Below are positions 41,992 through 51,122 of a DNA stretch of 64,000 nt, one piece after another (the first letter of the stretch is position 1; every line of letters starts with the position of its first letter). The position numbers and the translations under genes were made by a program. The notes below the pieces were generated by a model. It saw nothing but the letters and a program-made list of their open reading frames with translations, was not told the DNA's origin and made no database searches. Where the stretch lies: the NCBI GenBank assembly GCA_905210085.1, contig CAJLVJ010000002.1:1-64000 (forward strand), in the 5' to 3' direction. This DNA comes from an uncultured Collinsella sp. GTDB lineage: Bacteria; Actinomycetota; Coriobacteriia; Coriobacteriales; Coriobacteriaceae.

Positions 41992-42882
41992 CTACAGGGT
42001 TCGTCCGAGCCTGAGATCGAGCTCGGTTGTGGGGCAGGCTGCCTGTTCGTGCGGCTCGCAAGCGCCAAGGGCTCCAAAGCGATGGAGCGTTGCGGCGGGC
42101 GTGGTGTAGACGAGCCGCAGCTGATGCTCGACAGGGGCACATCCGTCATTTTTGTAATGAGCCGCGTAGTACTGCGCGATGCTGGCGTTCATCTCGCTGC
42201 CATTGCGATGGCGCTCAAACTGGCGTCTGCAGGTCTCGATGATCTTTGCTACCGACTTGGGTGCCGTCGCGGGAACAAGGGCGAGATAGCCCTCAAATAG
42301 CTCGTTGATGCTCAGGAGGCACAGCAGATCGATCAGCGTCCTTATGGCTGCTCCCTCGGCGGAAAAGTGCGCGGTCATGCGGTTATATCGGTTGCGGTCG
42401 ACGATGGCCGCATGGGGTCTTGGAGTTTTCTGCCCCGTGGTTCCGGGCTTTTGCCGCGCCTGTGTATTGAGCTCGACGTTGCAGCGCTTGAGGCCGTCCA
42501 ACGGAAGGAACAGTGCGGTGCGCAGGGTGTTCCGCTTGCTTTCGAGCTCATGACGCTCGTCGGGTTCCCATTCGAGCTTGAGTTTCGTGTCGAGCGCCGT
42601 AAGCATATGGACTAGGCAGCCTACGGTAAGAACGTACGAATCGTTGTCGCGTTTTGGGGCATAGGGGTCTGTCAGCTTGCGAATGTCGGGGTCGCCCATG
42701 ATCTTTGTGCAGCGCTTCAGCAGTTGAGGGTGGTCGGCCAAGATCGTCGCGAGCGGTAGCGACGCGTAGTTCTTGATGGTCGCGGCGGCAAAGGCGGCGT
42801 CATATTCGTTTGCATATGCTCGCTCAATGCGGGCATCAAGTATGCTTTTCTTATCGCCGTCTTCAGCGTGGTGGTTTGTCAT
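41992..42882 (-). CDS. protein of unknown function, first gene of the ClpP/TraG-like cluster
   Basis: 296 residues, mainly helical and charged, no signal or membrane segment. It contains ADHPQLLKRCTKIMGDPDIRK, TLRTALFLPLDGLKRC and FSAEGAAIRTLIDLLCLLSI, none of which I recognise. ATG 42882 has GGAGAAG upstream; a longer open frame to 43038 would add His-rich residues and lacks a site. It is 63 bases upstream of the ClpP-like gene on the same strand, so all three probably form an operon. Confidence 0.72.
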   Translation of the reverse strand: MTNHHAEDGDKKSILDARIERAYANEYDAAFAAATIKNYASLPLATILADHPQLLKRCTKIMGDPDIRKLTDPYAPKRDNDSYVLTVGCLVHMLTALDTKLKLEWEPDERHELESKRNTLRTALFLPLDGLKRCNVELNTQARQKPGTTGQKTPRPHAAIVDRNRYNRMTAHFSAEGAAIRTLIDLLCLLSINELFEGYLALVPATAPKSVAKIIETCRRQFERHRNGSEMNASIAQYYAAHYKNDGCAPVEHQLRLVYTTPAATLHRFGALGACEPHEQAACPTTELDLRLGRTL

Positions 42883-43199
42883 AGCTTCTCCAATCGGTTG
42901 ATGTTCGTGCTGTTTGTTGATGTGTTGGTTGTCGTGAGTGATGTGCTTGCCGTGGGTGATGTGCTGACGTTGGGGTGCTATGCGGTTTTCAATGAGCCCG
43001 TGAGGCAGTTGCTGCAGGGGCGGGATGGAACGGCCCATGCAAGGCGGAAGGCATCGTGCTCAAAATCGAGACAGCAATGCCCTGGGTGCCTCACATGTGG
43101 CAGTTACCTCATTAAGTTGTCATTGCGTTTGGGGTTGTACTTTGCCGATCTTCTTTCTCTTACACGCTGAAAACTGAAACTGAATATGCTCGATCAAAC
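42883..43199. other. non-coding stretch upstream of the ClpP/TraG-like cluster
   Basis: About 300 bases rich in GT-type simple sequence (TTGATGT, GTGATGTGC). No credible ORF, tRNA or long palindrome was seen. It must hold the promoter of the minus-strand cluster. Confidence 0.45.
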
Positions 43200-43226
43200 G
43201 ATGACCACCGGAGCGGTCATCTTTAA
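43200..43226. terminator. small hairpin
   Basis: GATGACC (43200-43206) pairs with GGTCATC (43215-43221) around ACCGGAGC, followed by TTTAAAG. From here to 43489 the sequence is AT-rich, with TTGACA at 43247-43252 as a possible -35; nothing else is recognised. Confidence 0.5.
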
Positions 43227-43489
43227 AGTACGTTCGTTTTGCTGATTTGACAAGAACTAATTTTGAATTTTTTTCTACGGGATGAAATGAGATTTGTGGA
43301 ACGGTCGCGATTGGTGTCGCCAGCTTTGCATGTGGTGGCTCGGCGTTTGGGCTGGAACGACTGAGCCCCGAGATGGCGTCCCGTTCATGTTTGAGACAAT
43401 ATATGACTTTTTGCCCGTTGCAAACAGAGTCGCGGTGGGTGTTCTGTATGATGGCTCAGACAAGGTTGTTCAATGACAGGGAGGCATAT

Positions 43490-44332
43490 ATGGCAATCAA
43501 AGCCATCGCAATGGATATCGACGGTACGCTCACCAACGATCAGAAAGTGATTAGCCCGCGTACGCGCGAGAAGCTGCTCGCGGCGCAGGAGTCGGGCATT
43601 AAGCTCATTTTGGCTTCGGGCCGTCCCGCATGGGGGCTGCACGCCTTGGCGCAGGAGCTCGACCTTCAAAACCATGACGGTCTGCTGGTGGCCTTTAACG
43701 GCGCTCACGTCGTCGATGCCCAGACCGACGAGGTGTTGTTCGATCAGGCTATGCCTGCCGACGAATTGCATCGTCTGATTGATCACCTGCGTAATTTTGA
43801 CGTGATCCCTATGATTTCGCTCGGTCGCGATTTGCACGTCGAGGACTCGTACCATTGCATGATCACGCTGCCTGACGGCTCGCAGAAGAATATCGTCAAG
43901 TATGAGCGCGACGCGTGCGATCTTAAGATTCGCGAGGTGGAGAGCCTACATGAGGTCGCTGATGCTTATCCCGTGGACAAGCTGCTGACGGCAGGCGACC
44001 CGGCATACCTGCAAGCGCATCACGAGGAGATGTATGCGCCCTTTAAGCAGACGCTTTCGGGCATGTTTACGGCTGACTGGTACTTTGAGTACACGGCGCC
44101 CGGTATCGACAAGGCCCGTGCGCTCGAGGGTGCCCTGTCCAAGCTCGGTATCGATGCCAGCGAGGTTGTATCGTTTGGCGACGGCCAGAATGACAAGTCC
44201 ATGATTGAGTGGGCCGGCACCGGTGTTGCCATGGGCAACGCGGTCGATGAGGTTAAGGCCGTGGCCCAGATGGTGACCGCCAATAACAACGAAGACGGCA
44301 TTGCAGTGGCGCTGGATAAGCTGCTGGGTTAG
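43490..44332 (+). CDS. HAD-superfamily (Cof-type) phosphatase
   Basis: 280 residues. Motif I AMDIDGTLTND, motif II LASGRPAWG, then KARALEGALSKLGIDASEVVSFGDGQNDKSMIEWAG as motifs III/IV with a C2-type cap. It is a sugar-phosphate or flavin phosphatase, specific substrate unknown. ATG 43490 has AGGGAGG upstream. A second HAD protein of a different subclass follows after a terminator. Confidence 0.9.
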   Translation: MAIKAIAMDIDGTLTNDQKVISPRTREKLLAAQESGIKLILASGRPAWGLHALAQELDLQNHDGLLVAFNGAHVVDAQTDEVLFDQAMPADELHRLIDHLRNFDVIPMISLGRDLHVEDSYHCMITLPDGSQKNIVKYERDACDLKIREVESLHEVADAYPVDKLLTAGDPAYLQAHHEEMYAPFKQTLSGMFTADWYFEYTAPGIDKARALEGALSKLGIDASEVVSFGDGQNDKSMIEWAGTGVAMGNAVDEVKAVAQMVTANNNEDGIAVALDKLLG

Positions 44333-44354
44333 AATCGCCGATAATGCATGGTTC

Positions 44355-44381
44355 GGGCGCCTGCTTACAGGCGCCCTTTTG
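44355..44381 (+). terminator. terminator between two HAD genes
   Basis: GGGCGCCTG (44355-44363) pairs with CAGGCGCCC (44368-44376) around CTTA, followed by TTTT. Confidence 0.88.
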
Positions 44382-44395
44382 TTAGGGAGGGTGCC

Positions 44396-45055
44396 GTGTC
44401 CGCATTTCCGTTCGACGCCGTTATCTTTGACATGGACGGCGTGATTGTCGATACCGAGTATTACTACCTGGGCGAGACTGCCGCGTTTGCCAAGGAGCTT
44501 GGGCTTAATCTGACTCAAGAGGAGTTGAATGGGCAGGTTGGTACCTCGCATCAGTTCTTCCTGCATTTGCTGGTCGATTGGTTTGAGCGCGCCGGTAAGG
44601 GGCATTTCACTGGCGAGGAAGCGTTGGCCCGTTGGGACGAGTGGGCGCATAAGCGCCCGCGCGACTATCAGGCTTTGATTAACCCAGGCGCCGTGGATAC
44701 GATTCGAGAGCTGCCGCGCCGTGGCGTTCGCGTGGCGCTTGCCAGCTCGTCTCCCATGGTTAGCATCGAGGAGGTACTCAATGCGTGCGGGCTGTCGGAT
44801 GCCTTTGAGTATGTGGTGAGCGGCGAGCAGTTTAAGGAGAGCAAGCCCGAGCCCGACATCTACCTGCATGCGCTGGACCTGCTGGGACTGCCCGCGAATC
44901 GCTGCTGCTGCGTTGAGGATTCGGTGCCTGGCATCACCGCTGGCAAGCGAGCCGGCCTGACAGTCATTGCCAAGCGCGAGGAACGCTTTGGCTTTAGCCA
45001 GGATGCCGCGGACAAGATTATCGACCAGCTGCCGGAGCTGCTCACGCTTTCTTAG
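44396..45055 (+). CDS. HAD-superfamily beta-phosphoglucomutase-like phosphatase
   Basis: 219 residues. Motif I VIFDMDGVIVDTEYYYL with a helical C1 cap after it, motif II ALASSSPM, motif III ESKPEPDIYLHAL, motif IV CVEDSVPGITAGKRAG. This is the layout of subclass IA members (pgmB, GPH-like). GTG 44396 has GGGAGG upstream and lies just after the terminator of the previous gene. Confidence 0.9.
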   Translation: MSAFPFDAVIFDMDGVIVDTEYYYLGETAAFAKELGLNLTQEELNGQVGTSHQFFLHLLVDWFERAGKGHFTGEEALARWDEWAHKRPRDYQALINPGAVDTIRELPRRGVRVALASSSPMVSIEEVLNACGLSDAFEYVVSGEQFKESKPEPDIYLHALDLLGLPANRCCCVEDSVPGITAGKRAGLTVIAKREERFGFSQDAADKIIDQLPELLTLS

Positions 45056-45139
45056 GAGCGCGGTAGTTGCGCGTTTTTCGGGTCTGATGAGTAAATAGCC
45101 AACATTTTGGTGCGACACCTAGCATACTTTAAGCTAATG

Positions 45140-45179
45140 CGGGCTTAAGGGCTTGTTGAATGCCCTTAAGCCCGTTTTA
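45140..45179 (+). terminator. terminator before the GntR gene
   Basis: CGGGCTTAAGGGC (45140-45152) is an exact complement of GCCCTTAAGCCCG (45162-45174), followed by TTTTA. It lies between the HAD gene and the GntR regulator. Confidence 0.85.
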
Positions 45180-45205
45180 GAATTAATTGTGCTGGGAGAG
45201 GGTAT

Positions 45206-45949
45206 ATGCCACCGACTGAAGGGCCAACTGACGGTAAAGCAGCGATACCGCTGTACCAACAGGTCATTGATATCATTAAAAACGAAATCAACTCCGGCGC
45301 CTACAAGGCAGGCGCGCGGATACCCAACGAATTCGAATTGGCTGAGAGCTATAAAGTTGGCCGCGTTACCGTGCGACGCGCTATTGAGGAGCTCGTCCAG
45401 CAGGGCTATCTAACGAAGCGACAGGGGAAAGGCACGTTTGTCAATGCCCCCAAGCTCAAGCGCAAGATTCGCCAGAAGGATGACGTTCAGAGTTTTTCGA
45501 ACGCATGCCGCGTTAACGGAATGGAACCGGGGGCGTGTGTCATTTCGAGAAAGATACTGCCGGCGGATTCCACCGAAGCGCAGTTCTTTGGTGTTCCCGT
45601 TGGAACTGACTTGATTTGCGTTGAGCGCGTGCGCACTGCCGATGGCGTCCCTGTCATGCTCGAGAACAACATATATGTTTACGAGGACAACGCCTATCTA
45701 TCAACGGCACCTCTATCTAACCAATCCATTTTTGAGTTCGTGCGCAACCGGACGGGCCGCACTCCCGCGTTTACCGACCCGTGCACGCTCGAGATCGCGT
45801 GCGCGTCGCCCGAGGTCGCTCGGCTGTTGGCAGTTCCCGTTGGCGAACCCTTGTTTTATATGGAAGCCTTCTTTTTCGATGAGCAGCGGCGGCCGTTTAT
45901 CATCGGTCGTCAGCGGATCGTTGGGTCTCGCTACGTCTTTGACATCTAG
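45206..45949 (+). CDS. GntR-family (HutC/UTRA) regulator, probable regulator of the fructoselysine-type operon
   Basis: 247 residues. Winged helix ~15-80 (PLYQQVIDIIKNEINSGAY, ELAESYKVGRVTVRRAIEEL, QGKGTFV) and a UTRA ligand-binding domain ~95-245 (SRKILPADSTEAQFFGVP, CVERVRTADGVPVMLEN, FYMEAFFFDEQRRPFIIGRQ). HutC-type proteins bind a sugar phosphate or related ligand. FrlR of E. coli belongs to this group. It lies 218 bases upstream of the operon on the same strand. ATG 45206 has GGGAGAGGG upstream. Confidence 0.88.
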   Translation: MPPTEGPTDGKAAIPLYQQVIDIIKNEINSGAYKAGARIPNEFELAESYKVGRVTVRRAIEELVQQGYLTKRQGKGTFVNAPKLKRKIRQKDDVQSFSNACRVNGMEPGACVISRKILPADSTEAQFFGVPVGTDLICVERVRTADGVPVMLENNIYVYEDNAYLSTAPLSNQSIFEFVRNRTGRTPAFTDPCTLEIACASPEVARLLAVPVGEPLFYMEAFFFDEQRRPFIIGRQRIVGSRYVFDI

Positions 45950-46167
45950 GACATTGCGAATGGAGACGCCCGGTTGATCATCTCACCGGGCGTCTCCATA
46001 CCGTTCACGGCGCGAACGCAACCGTTCAACCGCGTCGCGGCAATCAGTTTGAAATTATCTTGATGATGGGAAAAGCTGCTGGTAATCTATGGAACGTCAT
46101 AGAACGTTTGCCTTGCGCAGGCGTTGAAGCGAGATGCGATGCAGTCTCGAGTTCTTTGGAGGTATCT

Positions 46168-47631
46168 ATGTCAGATACGAAGGCGAAGAAGACAAACAGA
46201 CGTTTTAAGTTCAAATTACCGCATGTCTATACGATCATGTTCTTGCTGATCGTTGTCTTTGCGGTCCTGACTTGGATCGTTCCCTCTGGTCAGTATCAGC
46301 GCAAGACGATTTCGACAGCGGCGGGCGAGCGTGAAGTCGCCGTTGCTGGAACCTATGAACAGGTTGATAAGAACTACACCGATTCCGAGACCGGCGAGAC
46401 CATCAATCTGGGCCAGGATATCTTTGCGGTCCTGCAAGCGCCTACTAAGGGCATCCAGGAGGCTGCCGACGTCGTTGCGTTCGTCTTATTGATTGGCGGA
46501 TCGTTCGCAGTCATCACCAAGACCAACGCTTTGAATGCCGGCATGAGCCGTGTGATTAAAAAGCTCAAGAACAAGGACATCCTCATCATTCCCATCACGA
46601 TGACGTTGCTGTCCATTTGCGGCACTACGTTTGGTATGTCTGAGGAAGCCCTGCCGTTCTATGCCATCTTCATTCCCATCATGATGGGTATCGGGTATGA
46701 CTCGATGACGGCGTTTATCATCTGCTTCCTTGGTCCTAACCTGGGATATTGTGCTTCGACCATCGACCCGTTTAATGTTTTGATCGCCCAAGGCATCATT
46801 GGTATCGAGGGCAATCCTCAGCTGTGGCTGCGCGCCGTTTCTTGGGTCATCTTCACTGCCGTTGGTATCGCATGGGCCATGCGCTACGCCATGCGTGTCA
46901 AGAAAAATCCCGAGTCGTCCATTGTGTACGAGGACGATAAGCTCAAGCGTGTTGAGTTTTCCGTGACCGATGCCTCCATCGAGGAAGAGTTCACTACCCG
47001 TCAGAAGCTCGTGCTTATCGATTTTGCCTGCGGCATGGGCATTATCGTCTGGGGTCTTGTTACCCAGGGCTGGTACATGAATGAGATTTCCGCCGTGTTC
47101 CTTGGTATGGGCTTGCTTGCCGGTATCCTGGGCGGCCTTGACCAGCAGACGATCGCCGAGGAGTTCGTTAAAGGCATTGCCGACTTTGCGTATGCCGCTA
47201 TCGTCATCGGCATCGCTCGCGGTATCTTGGTCATCGCAGAGGGTGGCATGATCATCGACACCATCCTCCAGGCGCTCGCTACTGCACTGGCCGGTGCACC
47301 TGCCGCCGTCTACACCACGTTTATGTATATCGTCCTTGGCCTGCTCTCTTTGCTGGTTCCCTCGAGCTCTGGACTTGCGGCGCTCACCATGCCCGTCATG
47401 GGTCCGCTGACCGAGCTTATGGGCCTCAATCCCGAAGCCGCCGTTACCGCGCTCCAGTTTGCTAATCAGACCATCAACACCATCAGTCCCGTGGCGGGCA
47501 TGACGGTTGCCGGTCTTGCCGTGGCAAAGATCTCGTTTGGTCAATGGTGGAAGACCATTTGGAAGTTCTTCATTTTCATGGTCGTCTTTGGCCTGATCGT
47601 AACGGCAATCTCTGGCATGCTTCCGGCGTAG
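46168..47631 (+). CDS. YfcC/DcuC-family membrane transporter
   Basis: 487 residues, about 12 hydrophobic segments. VYTIMFLLIVVFAVLTWIVPSGQY is the usual start of YfcC (C4-dicarboxylate/arginine-ornithine-like anaerobic carriers), followed by FVLLIGGSFAVITKTNAL and VPSSSGLAALTMPVMGPLTEL. It would import the operon's substrate, taking the place of the APC-type FrlA permease. ATG 46168 has GGAGG upstream; an earlier in-frame ATG at 46060 lacks one. First gene of a five-gene same-strand run with gaps of 1-62 bases. Confidence 0.88.
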   Translation: MSDTKAKKTNRRFKFKLPHVYTIMFLLIVVFAVLTWIVPSGQYQRKTISTAAGEREVAVAGTYEQVDKNYTDSETGETINLGQDIFAVLQAPTKGIQEAADVVAFVLLIGGSFAVITKTNALNAGMSRVIKKLKNKDILIIPITMTLLSICGTTFGMSEEALPFYAIFIPIMMGIGYDSMTAFIICFLGPNLGYCASTIDPFNVLIAQGIIGIEGNPQLWLRAVSWVIFTAVGIAWAMRYAMRVKKNPESSIVYEDDKLKRVEFSVTDASIEEEFTTRQKLVLIDFACGMGIIVWGLVTQGWYMNEISAVFLGMGLLAGILGGLDQQTIAEEFVKGIADFAYAAIVIGIARGILVIAEGGMIIDTILQALATALAGAPAAVYTTFMYIVLGLLSLLVPSSSGLAALTMPVMGPLTELMGLNPEAAVTALQFANQTINTISPVAGMTVAGLAVAKISFGQWWKTIWKFFIFMVVFGLIVTAISGMLPA

Positions 47632-47640
47632 GTGGTTGTG

Positions 47641-49224
47641 ATGTCTGATCGTTTGACGGTCCTGACGTCTAAGAGCGTCTTTACCGGTACGGGGGACCTG
47701 CCGTTTGAAGGTTTCGTAGCGGTCCGTGGCAATCGAATTGAGGCTGTTGGCACCAAGTGTGAGCTAGCTTCGTATTTGACCCAGGCGGACGAGGTAGTTG
47801 ACCTGGGCGACCGCACCGTCATGCCTGGCCTGATCGATGTGCATACCTTCTATACAGGCTGGGCGCTGCGGACGTTGGGGCCTGATCTGTCCGGCATCGC
47901 TGATGCCAAAGAGGCCGTGTCGCTCTTGCGTGCATGGAAAGAAGATCGTCCGGATTGCGCGGCGGCTTTTGGCCACAACCTACCCGAAACGTTGGCATCG
48001 GATGCCGAGAACGCAAATACAGCAGCTGTGTTTGACGAGTGTTTTGGCGATATCCCCGTCGTCTGCTTTACACCGGGCGCGGATACCTGTGTTCTCAATG
48101 CTGCCGCCAGTGCGCGATACGGCTTCACACCCCAGGCGTGCTATGCCGAGAAGATCTGGCGCATGATGAGCGATTTCCTCGCGCTGCCCGAGGTGCGTGC
48201 AGGGTATTCGGACTACATGAGCATGCTTAACGAACGCGGCGTTACCGCCATCAAGGAGATGGCGTTTGATGACTACTACGGCTTTGCCGACGAAATGGCT
48301 CGCCGTGAGGAATCTGGTGAGCTGACGGTTCGCGTCTCTATGATGTCGCAGCCGGTGGGTGCCGGTGCAAATCTTGCATATGCCCGCGAGGCACGAGAGC
48401 GCTTCCGGGGACCGTTCGTTCGTTTTTCTGGCTTCAACCGTATGACCGATCGCGGCGTATGGGCGGGGCTTGCCGAGATGATAGAACCCTATGAGGACTC
48501 GGCCGATGCGGGCGCTGCCGGCAAGACGGTCGTCGAGGAGCCAGAGTGGGATCTGATTGAGAACGAGCTGCGTGCAATTGATGCTGACGGATTCCGATAT
48601 TCCTTGCATTGCCAGGGCGATGGCGCCGTTCGTCGCACCGTGGCGCTCTATGCCTCGCTGCCTCGAGACGAGCATGGACGGATGCTTCGCCGCCATGCGA
48701 TTACCGATCTCGAGAACTCTGACCCGACCGATCTTGTCGAGTTTGGCAAGTTAGGTGGAATTTGCGAGGTCTATCCGCAGATTCTGACGCTGGACCGACG
48801 CGAGGATTGCCTGTCGATGATGCGTCGACAAATTGGCGAGACGCGACTTTTGCACAGCTGGAATCGCCGCGGCATGGAAGATTCCGGATGCACAGTGTGC
48901 TGTGGAACGGATTTGCCGCTGCTGATTCCGAGCCTGGGCGAGTCAATCTACAGCGCGTGCGGCGGATTCTTCGCCGACGGACTGCCTGTGAATGAGGTCA
49001 ACACGCTGACGCTTGTCGAGCTCTTGCGCGCTTGGACTGCCGGGGGCGCGTACGATCTGATGCGCGAAGACGAGCTGGGTACGCTCGAGGTCGGCAAGCT
49101 TGCCGATATCTGCGTGCTCGATCGGGATGTGTTTGACCTCGATTATCGCGACGCACGCGATCTTGCGGTTGATATGACGATGTCGGACGGACAAATCGTG
49201 TTCGATCGAAATAAGGAGGCATAA
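47641..49224 (+). CDS. YtcJ-type amidohydrolase with an incomplete metal site
   Basis: 527 residues. MPGLIDVHTFYTGW (~61-74) is the place of the family's PGxIDxHxH; here the second His is Phe70. Later family positions are YSLHCQGDGAVRRT (His), RHAITDLENSDPTD (His) and CCGTDLPLLIPSL (Asp). The domain order (composite beta-sandwich, TIM barrel, C-terminal ELGTLEVGKLADICVLDRD) is that of amidohydrolase_3. Its reaction is unknown; position suggests removal of a group from the transported Amadori compound. It starts ten bases after the transporter stop; ATG 47641 was chosen over GTG 47632. Confidence 0.82.
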   Translation: MSDRLTVLTSKSVFTGTGDLPFEGFVAVRGNRIEAVGTKCELASYLTQADEVVDLGDRTVMPGLIDVHTFYTGWALRTLGPDLSGIADAKEAVSLLRAWKEDRPDCAAAFGHNLPETLASDAENANTAAVFDECFGDIPVVCFTPGADTCVLNAAASARYGFTPQACYAEKIWRMMSDFLALPEVRAGYSDYMSMLNERGVTAIKEMAFDDYYGFADEMARREESGELTVRVSMMSQPVGAGANLAYAREARERFRGPFVRFSGFNRMTDRGVWAGLAEMIEPYEDSADAGAAGKTVVEEPEWDLIENELRAIDADGFRYSLHCQGDGAVRRTVALYASLPRDEHGRMLRRHAITDLENSDPTDLVEFGKLGGICEVYPQILTLDRREDCLSMMRRQIGETRLLHSWNRRGMEDSGCTVCCGTDLPLLIPSLGESIYSACGGFFADGLPVNEVNTLTLVELLRAWTAGGAYDLMREDELGTLEVGKLADICVLDRDVFDLDYRDARDLAVDMTMSDGQIVFDRNKEA

Positions 49225-49225
49225 G

Positions 49226-50077
49226 ATGTCTGAATCCAAACCGACGCTGCGCCGCGAGCAGATTGCGGGCATGAATATCCACTACATCATGTGGTCGCTC
49301 GATTACTTCCTTGATGTGCAGCAGCGTTTGGGCTTTGAGTCCATTGAGCTGTGGTGCGCAGAGCCGCATGTGACGCTCGACCATACGGGCTACTTTGAGG
49401 CTGAGGTCCTGGCGAAAAAGGCTGCAGACCGTGGGCTTAGGTATCGTACTCTGTGCCCCGAGAACGTTGTCTATCCTTGGCAGTACTGCGCACGCAAGCC
49501 GCTGCATGAACAGCGCAGTCTGGCGTACTTTAAACACGGCATTGAGCTTGCCGAGGTACTTGGGTGCGACCGTATGTCCATCAACTCGGGCTGGGGCGAC
49601 TGGGACGAGGACCGCGAGGAAGCCTGGAAGCGCAGCCGCGAGCACTTGTCCATTCTGGCGGAGTATGCCGGCGAGCACGGTCTGGTGCTCACGATGGAAA
49701 GCCTGCGTCCCGAGGAGAGCAACCTTGTGACGACGGTTTCCGATGCGAAGCGCATGATTGACGAGGTCGCGAGCCCGTACTTACAGCCCATGGTTGATAC
49801 AACCGCGATGGGCGTTGCAGGCGAGACGCTCGAGGACTGGTTTGCCGCCTTTGGTGATGGGGCAATTCACGAGATGCACTTTATCGACGGTGACCCGTAT
49901 GGCCATCTGGTGTGGGGCGATGGCAAGCACGATATGGACGCCTTCGTTGCCACACTCAACGCCCATGGTTTCGACGGCATGCTGGGCCAGGAAATCACGG
50001 ACGGTCGTTACTACGATGACCCGGCGGCGGCTGATGCCAAGAACATGGCCGCATTCGAGAAATATCTGATTGACTAA
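49226..50077 (+). CDS. frlC: fructoselysine 3-epimerase-like TIM-barrel protein
   Basis: 283 residues. AP-endonuclease-2-like sugar epimerase fold: GFESIELWCAEPHVTLDH, CDRMSINSGWGDWDEDREEAW, LVLTMESLRPEESNLVTT (metal Glu), MVDTTAMGVAGETLEDW (metal Asp), HEMHFIDGDPYGHLVWGDG (His) and MLGQEITDGRYYDD (Glu). FrlC interconverts fructoselysine and psicoselysine. ATG 49226 has AAGGAGG upstream and begins one base after the amidohydrolase stop. Fit to FrlC comes from motifs plus adjacency to FrlB/FrlD-type genes. Confidence 0.82.
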   Translation: MSESKPTLRREQIAGMNIHYIMWSLDYFLDVQQRLGFESIELWCAEPHVTLDHTGYFEAEVLAKKAADRGLRYRTLCPENVVYPWQYCARKPLHEQRSLAYFKHGIELAEVLGCDRMSINSGWGDWDEDREEAWKRSREHLSILAEYAGEHGLVLTMESLRPEESNLVTTVSDAKRMIDEVASPYLQPMVDTTAMGVAGETLEDWFAAFGDGAIHEMHFIDGDPYGHLVWGDGKHDMDAFVATLNAHGFDGMLGQEITDGRYYDDPAAADAKNMAAFEKYLID

Positions 50078-50139
50078 AACAACTATCGGCCACGCAACCA
50101 ACGTCATTGATTGCGGCCCAAACAAGAAAGGAACTGGAT

Positions 50140-51108
50140 ATGAACGCACACGATCTGATCAAAGAGGCAATTGCCGAGAAAGGCAAGTTCGACAGCGTCT
50201 ACTGGATTGCTTGTGGTGGCTCCATGATCGATTTGATCCCGGCTCACGAGCTTCTGCAGCGCGAGGCAACCACCTTCACTTCGTATATCTATACGGCTCG
50301 CGAGTTCGATATCATGCGTCCGCGTCGTCTGGGCGAGAAGTCCCTGGTCATTGCTTGCAGCCACAGTGGCAATACCCCGGAGGTCGTCGAAGGCTGCGAG
50401 ATTGCCCTTGCCGCCGGCGCTACGGTGATCGCCCAGACCGACAACGCTGGATCCAAGATCGACTCCGGCAAGTGGACCACGTGGGTCTACCCATGGGGCG
50501 AGGGTGTGCCGCAGGCCGAGGTCCCCGCTGGCATTTCGCTGTCGCTTGCGGCAGAGCTGCTCGATCAGCAGGAGGGCTACGCCGATCTTGCCGATATGTA
50601 TGCCGGTATCGCCGAGATGGATAAGATTCTTCCCCCGGCACGCGAGAAGGTAAATGCCGAGCTGGGCGATCGCTTTGCCAAGCTTTGCCAGGAGCACGAG
50701 TTCTTCTATATTCTGGGCAGCGGTCCCAACTTTAGCCAGACCTACGGTTTCGCTATCTGCTCTCTTATGGAGATGCAGTGGCAGCACTGCAGCTACATCC
50801 ACTCTGCCGAGTACTTCCATGGCCCCTTCGAGGCTACTCAGGATGGCGTTTTTTACTTCCTGCAGATGGGTTCCAGCGAGTGCCGTGCTATGGACGAGCG
50901 CGCCCTGGCGTTCCTTAAGACGCATACCGATACGCTGATGGTGCTCGATGCCAAGGAGTACGGTATGGAAGCCGTGCCGGCGAGCGTCCGTGCCTATCTG
51001 GACCCGGTGCTGTTCTACGCCATGAACTGCGAGCTGCGTGCCGCACGCGGCAAGGTGTTTGATCACGATCCCGATTTCCGTCGCTATATGGGTGTTGTCG
51101 AGTACTAG
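50140..51108 (+). CDS. frlB: fructoselysine-6-phosphate deglycase-like SIS-domain protein
   Basis: 322 residues with two SIS domains: WIACGGSMIDLIPAHELL, VIACSHSGNTPEVVEGCEIAL (phosphosugar-binding S/T-rich loops), then FYILGSGPNFSQTYGFAICSLMEMQWQHCSYIHSAEYFHGPFEAT. That last block, with its conserved Glu and His, is strongly FrlB/GlmS-like. FrlB splits fructoselysine-6-P into glucose-6-P and lysine. ATG 50140 has AAGGAAC upstream. Lies between the epimerase and kinase genes as in frl operons. Confidence 0.87.
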   Translation: MNAHDLIKEAIAEKGKFDSVYWIACGGSMIDLIPAHELLQREATTFTSYIYTAREFDIMRPRRLGEKSLVIACSHSGNTPEVVEGCEIALAAGATVIAQTDNAGSKIDSGKWTTWVYPWGEGVPQAEVPAGISLSLAAELLDQQEGYADLADMYAGIAEMDKILPPAREKVNAELGDRFAKLCQEHEFFYILGSGPNFSQTYGFAICSLMEMQWQHCSYIHSAEYFHGPFEATQDGVFYFLQMGSSECRAMDERALAFLKTHTDTLMVLDAKEYGMEAVPASVRAYLDPVLFYAMNCELRAARGKVFDHDPDFRRYMGVVEY

Positions 51109-51122
51109 AAGGGACAAAGGCC

